NCBI RefSeq assembly: GCF_000024065.1
Contig: NC_013174.1
Span: 1,426,001 to 1,490,000, forward strand
DNA length: 64,000 bases
DNA from: Jonesia denitrificans DSM 20603
GTDB lineage: Bacteria; Actinomycetota; Actinomycetes; Actinomycetales; Cellulomonadaceae
Direction: 5' to 3'
A program made the translations under genes and the position numbers. Below are positions 63,166 to 64,000 of the stretch, in pieces (positions within the stretch are counted from its first letter, which is position 1; the number at the start of each line of letters is the position of its first letter). The notes below the pieces were generated by a model. That model saw only the letters and a program-made list of their open reading frames with translations, ran no database searches and was not told the DNA's origin.

Positions 63166-64000
63166 ATGTCACACCAAGCAACGCACCCCACCATCCCTGT
63201 GCTCACGCACCCCCAAGATGGTCCCGCAGACCTGGTGAACACCACAGTGAGCTACCAGGCGGCCCTGCGACGTCTAGACCGCGGTCATGGCCCTTTCGCC
63301 GTCGATGCAGAACGTGCCTCCGGGTACCGGTATGGAGACCGCAACTACCTCATTCAAGTGCGCCGCGAAGGCGCGGGGACTTTCCTCATTGACCCCACAG
63401 CTGTTGACGATTTCAGTGAACTCAACGCTGTCATGGCCGCCGACACCTGGATTTTCCACGCGGCTATCCAAGACCTTGGCCCACTACGAGACCAGGGGCT
63501 GACCCCTGGCACCATTTTTGACACCGAAGTTGCTGCACGCTTATTGGGTCTTGACCGTGTCAACCTCGCCGCGGTGACCGCCCACTTCCTGGGGGTCACG
63601 TTGGAAAAACAACACTCCCACCAGGACTGGTCCACTCGCCCGCTACCCTCGTCATGGCTCACCTACGCAGCCCTTGACGTGGAGCTTCTTGGTGATTTAG
63701 CGATCAGTGAGACAGACGCACTCACCGAAACTCGCAAACTGAGGTGGGCTCACGAAGAGTTTGCCTACATCCAAGCACAACGCGCCATTCACCGCCCTGA
63801 CCCCTGGCGGCGCACCTCGGGGATCCAACGTGTCACCGACCGCCGCAGGCTCGCAGTTGTCCAACATTTGTGGAACGAACGCGAAAAAATCGCACGTTCG
63901 AAAGACCTGGCCCCTTCACGCATCCTGTCAGACCGGGGCATCATCGAAGCAGCAATCACATTGCCTCGCACAGTAGGGGCGCTCCTGGCTATCCATGAAT
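63166..64000 (+). CDS. rnd: Ribonuclease D (3' end outside window)
   Basis: 3'-5' exoribonuclease of the DEDD superfamily. 278 codons are in the window. Exo I is FAVDAERASGYRY (Asp, Glu), Exo II is WIFHAAIQDLGPL (Asp), Exo III is LTYAALDVELLGDL (Tyr, Asp). The start of the HRDC-like helical part (AVVQHLWNEREKIARSKDLAPSRIL) is visible; the actinobacterial proteins continue for about another 100 residues. ATG 63166 chosen; GTG 63160 is in frame and also possible. Confidence 0.9.
   Translation, partial: MSHQATHPTIPVLTHPQDGPADLVNTTVSYQAALRRLDRGHGPFAVDAERASGYRYGDRNYLIQVRREGAGTFLIDPTAVDDFSELNAVMAADTWIFHAAIQDLGPLRDQGLTPGTIFDTEVAARLLGLDRVNLAAVTAHFLGVTLEKQHSHQDWSTRPLPSSWLTYAALDVELLGDLAISETDALTETRKLRWAHEEFAYIQAQRAIHRPDPWRRTSGIQRVTDRRRLAVVQHLWNEREKIARSKDLAPSRILSDRGIIEAAITLPRTVGALLAIHE

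Overview
The window comes from a Gram-positive actinobacterium, most likely a member of the Micrococcales. The evidence is a PimA/PatA-like/PgsA1 phosphatidylinositol-mannoside gene block, the actinobacterial small families DUF3000, DUF948 and DUF349, mostly minus-strand operons joined by ATGA or GTGA overlaps, and a GC content that by eye is in the mid to high 50s. The secreted LPMO-CBM5-GH18 chitinase has the architecture of the multimodular chitinase known from Jonesia denitrificans, and its N-terminal histidine falls at residue 32. Jonesia or a close relative is therefore my best guess, not a proven identity.

Layout. 1-4.1 kb: end of a SatD-like HTH gene and the shikimate genes aroQ, aroB, aroK and aroC. 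4.2-17.4 kb: a complete type IV pilus operon (pilB, pilT, pilC, pilA, three minor pilins, pilD, pilM, pilN, pilO), closed by a 19-bp terminator stem. Two of the minor pilins carry large modules, four Ig-like repeats in one and a ricin-type lectin in the other. 17.5-24.6 kb: aroE, mltG, ruvX, alaS, two small membrane proteins and rpsD. 24.9-33.7 kb: a truncated PfkB-like gene, rarA, an NrtR-like Nudix regulator, aspS, hisS, a DUF349 gene with a structured leader, and an AbiEi-like protein. 33.7-43.4 kb: relA, apt, secF, secD, yajC, ruvB, ruvA, ruvC and the yebC-family gene. 43.4-50.3 kb: a Nudix gene, a LemA-like gene, pimA, a PatA-like acyltransferase, pgsA, a HIT gene, thrS and a small MT0933-type protein.

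50.4-54.5 kb: two identical tRNA-Gly genes bracket an AztD-like zinc lipoprotein with a Zur-like operator and, divergently, the copper-dependent LPMO-chitinase. tRNA-Val and tRNA-Cys lie beside the second tRNA-Gly. 54.7-56.7 kb: pabB and pabC. 56.76-59.15 kb: tRNA-Val(CAC) is the attachment site of a decayed prophage. A 43-bp direct repeat flanks an integrase fragment, two small ORFs, a capsid pseudogene and one intact unknown gene. 59.2-64 kb: zapE-like, a RibD_C reductase, an ATP-grasp ligase resembling D-aspartate ligases, DUF3000, and the start of an RNase D gene.

How the parts fit together: the aro genes make chorismate, which PabB and PabC use for p-aminobenzoate. The pilus may help attachment to glycan surfaces, and the chitinase would degrade chitin. 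One further oddity is that synonymous-site composition switches sharply in blocks, including inside genes (aroK, ruvB, yebC, pabC).
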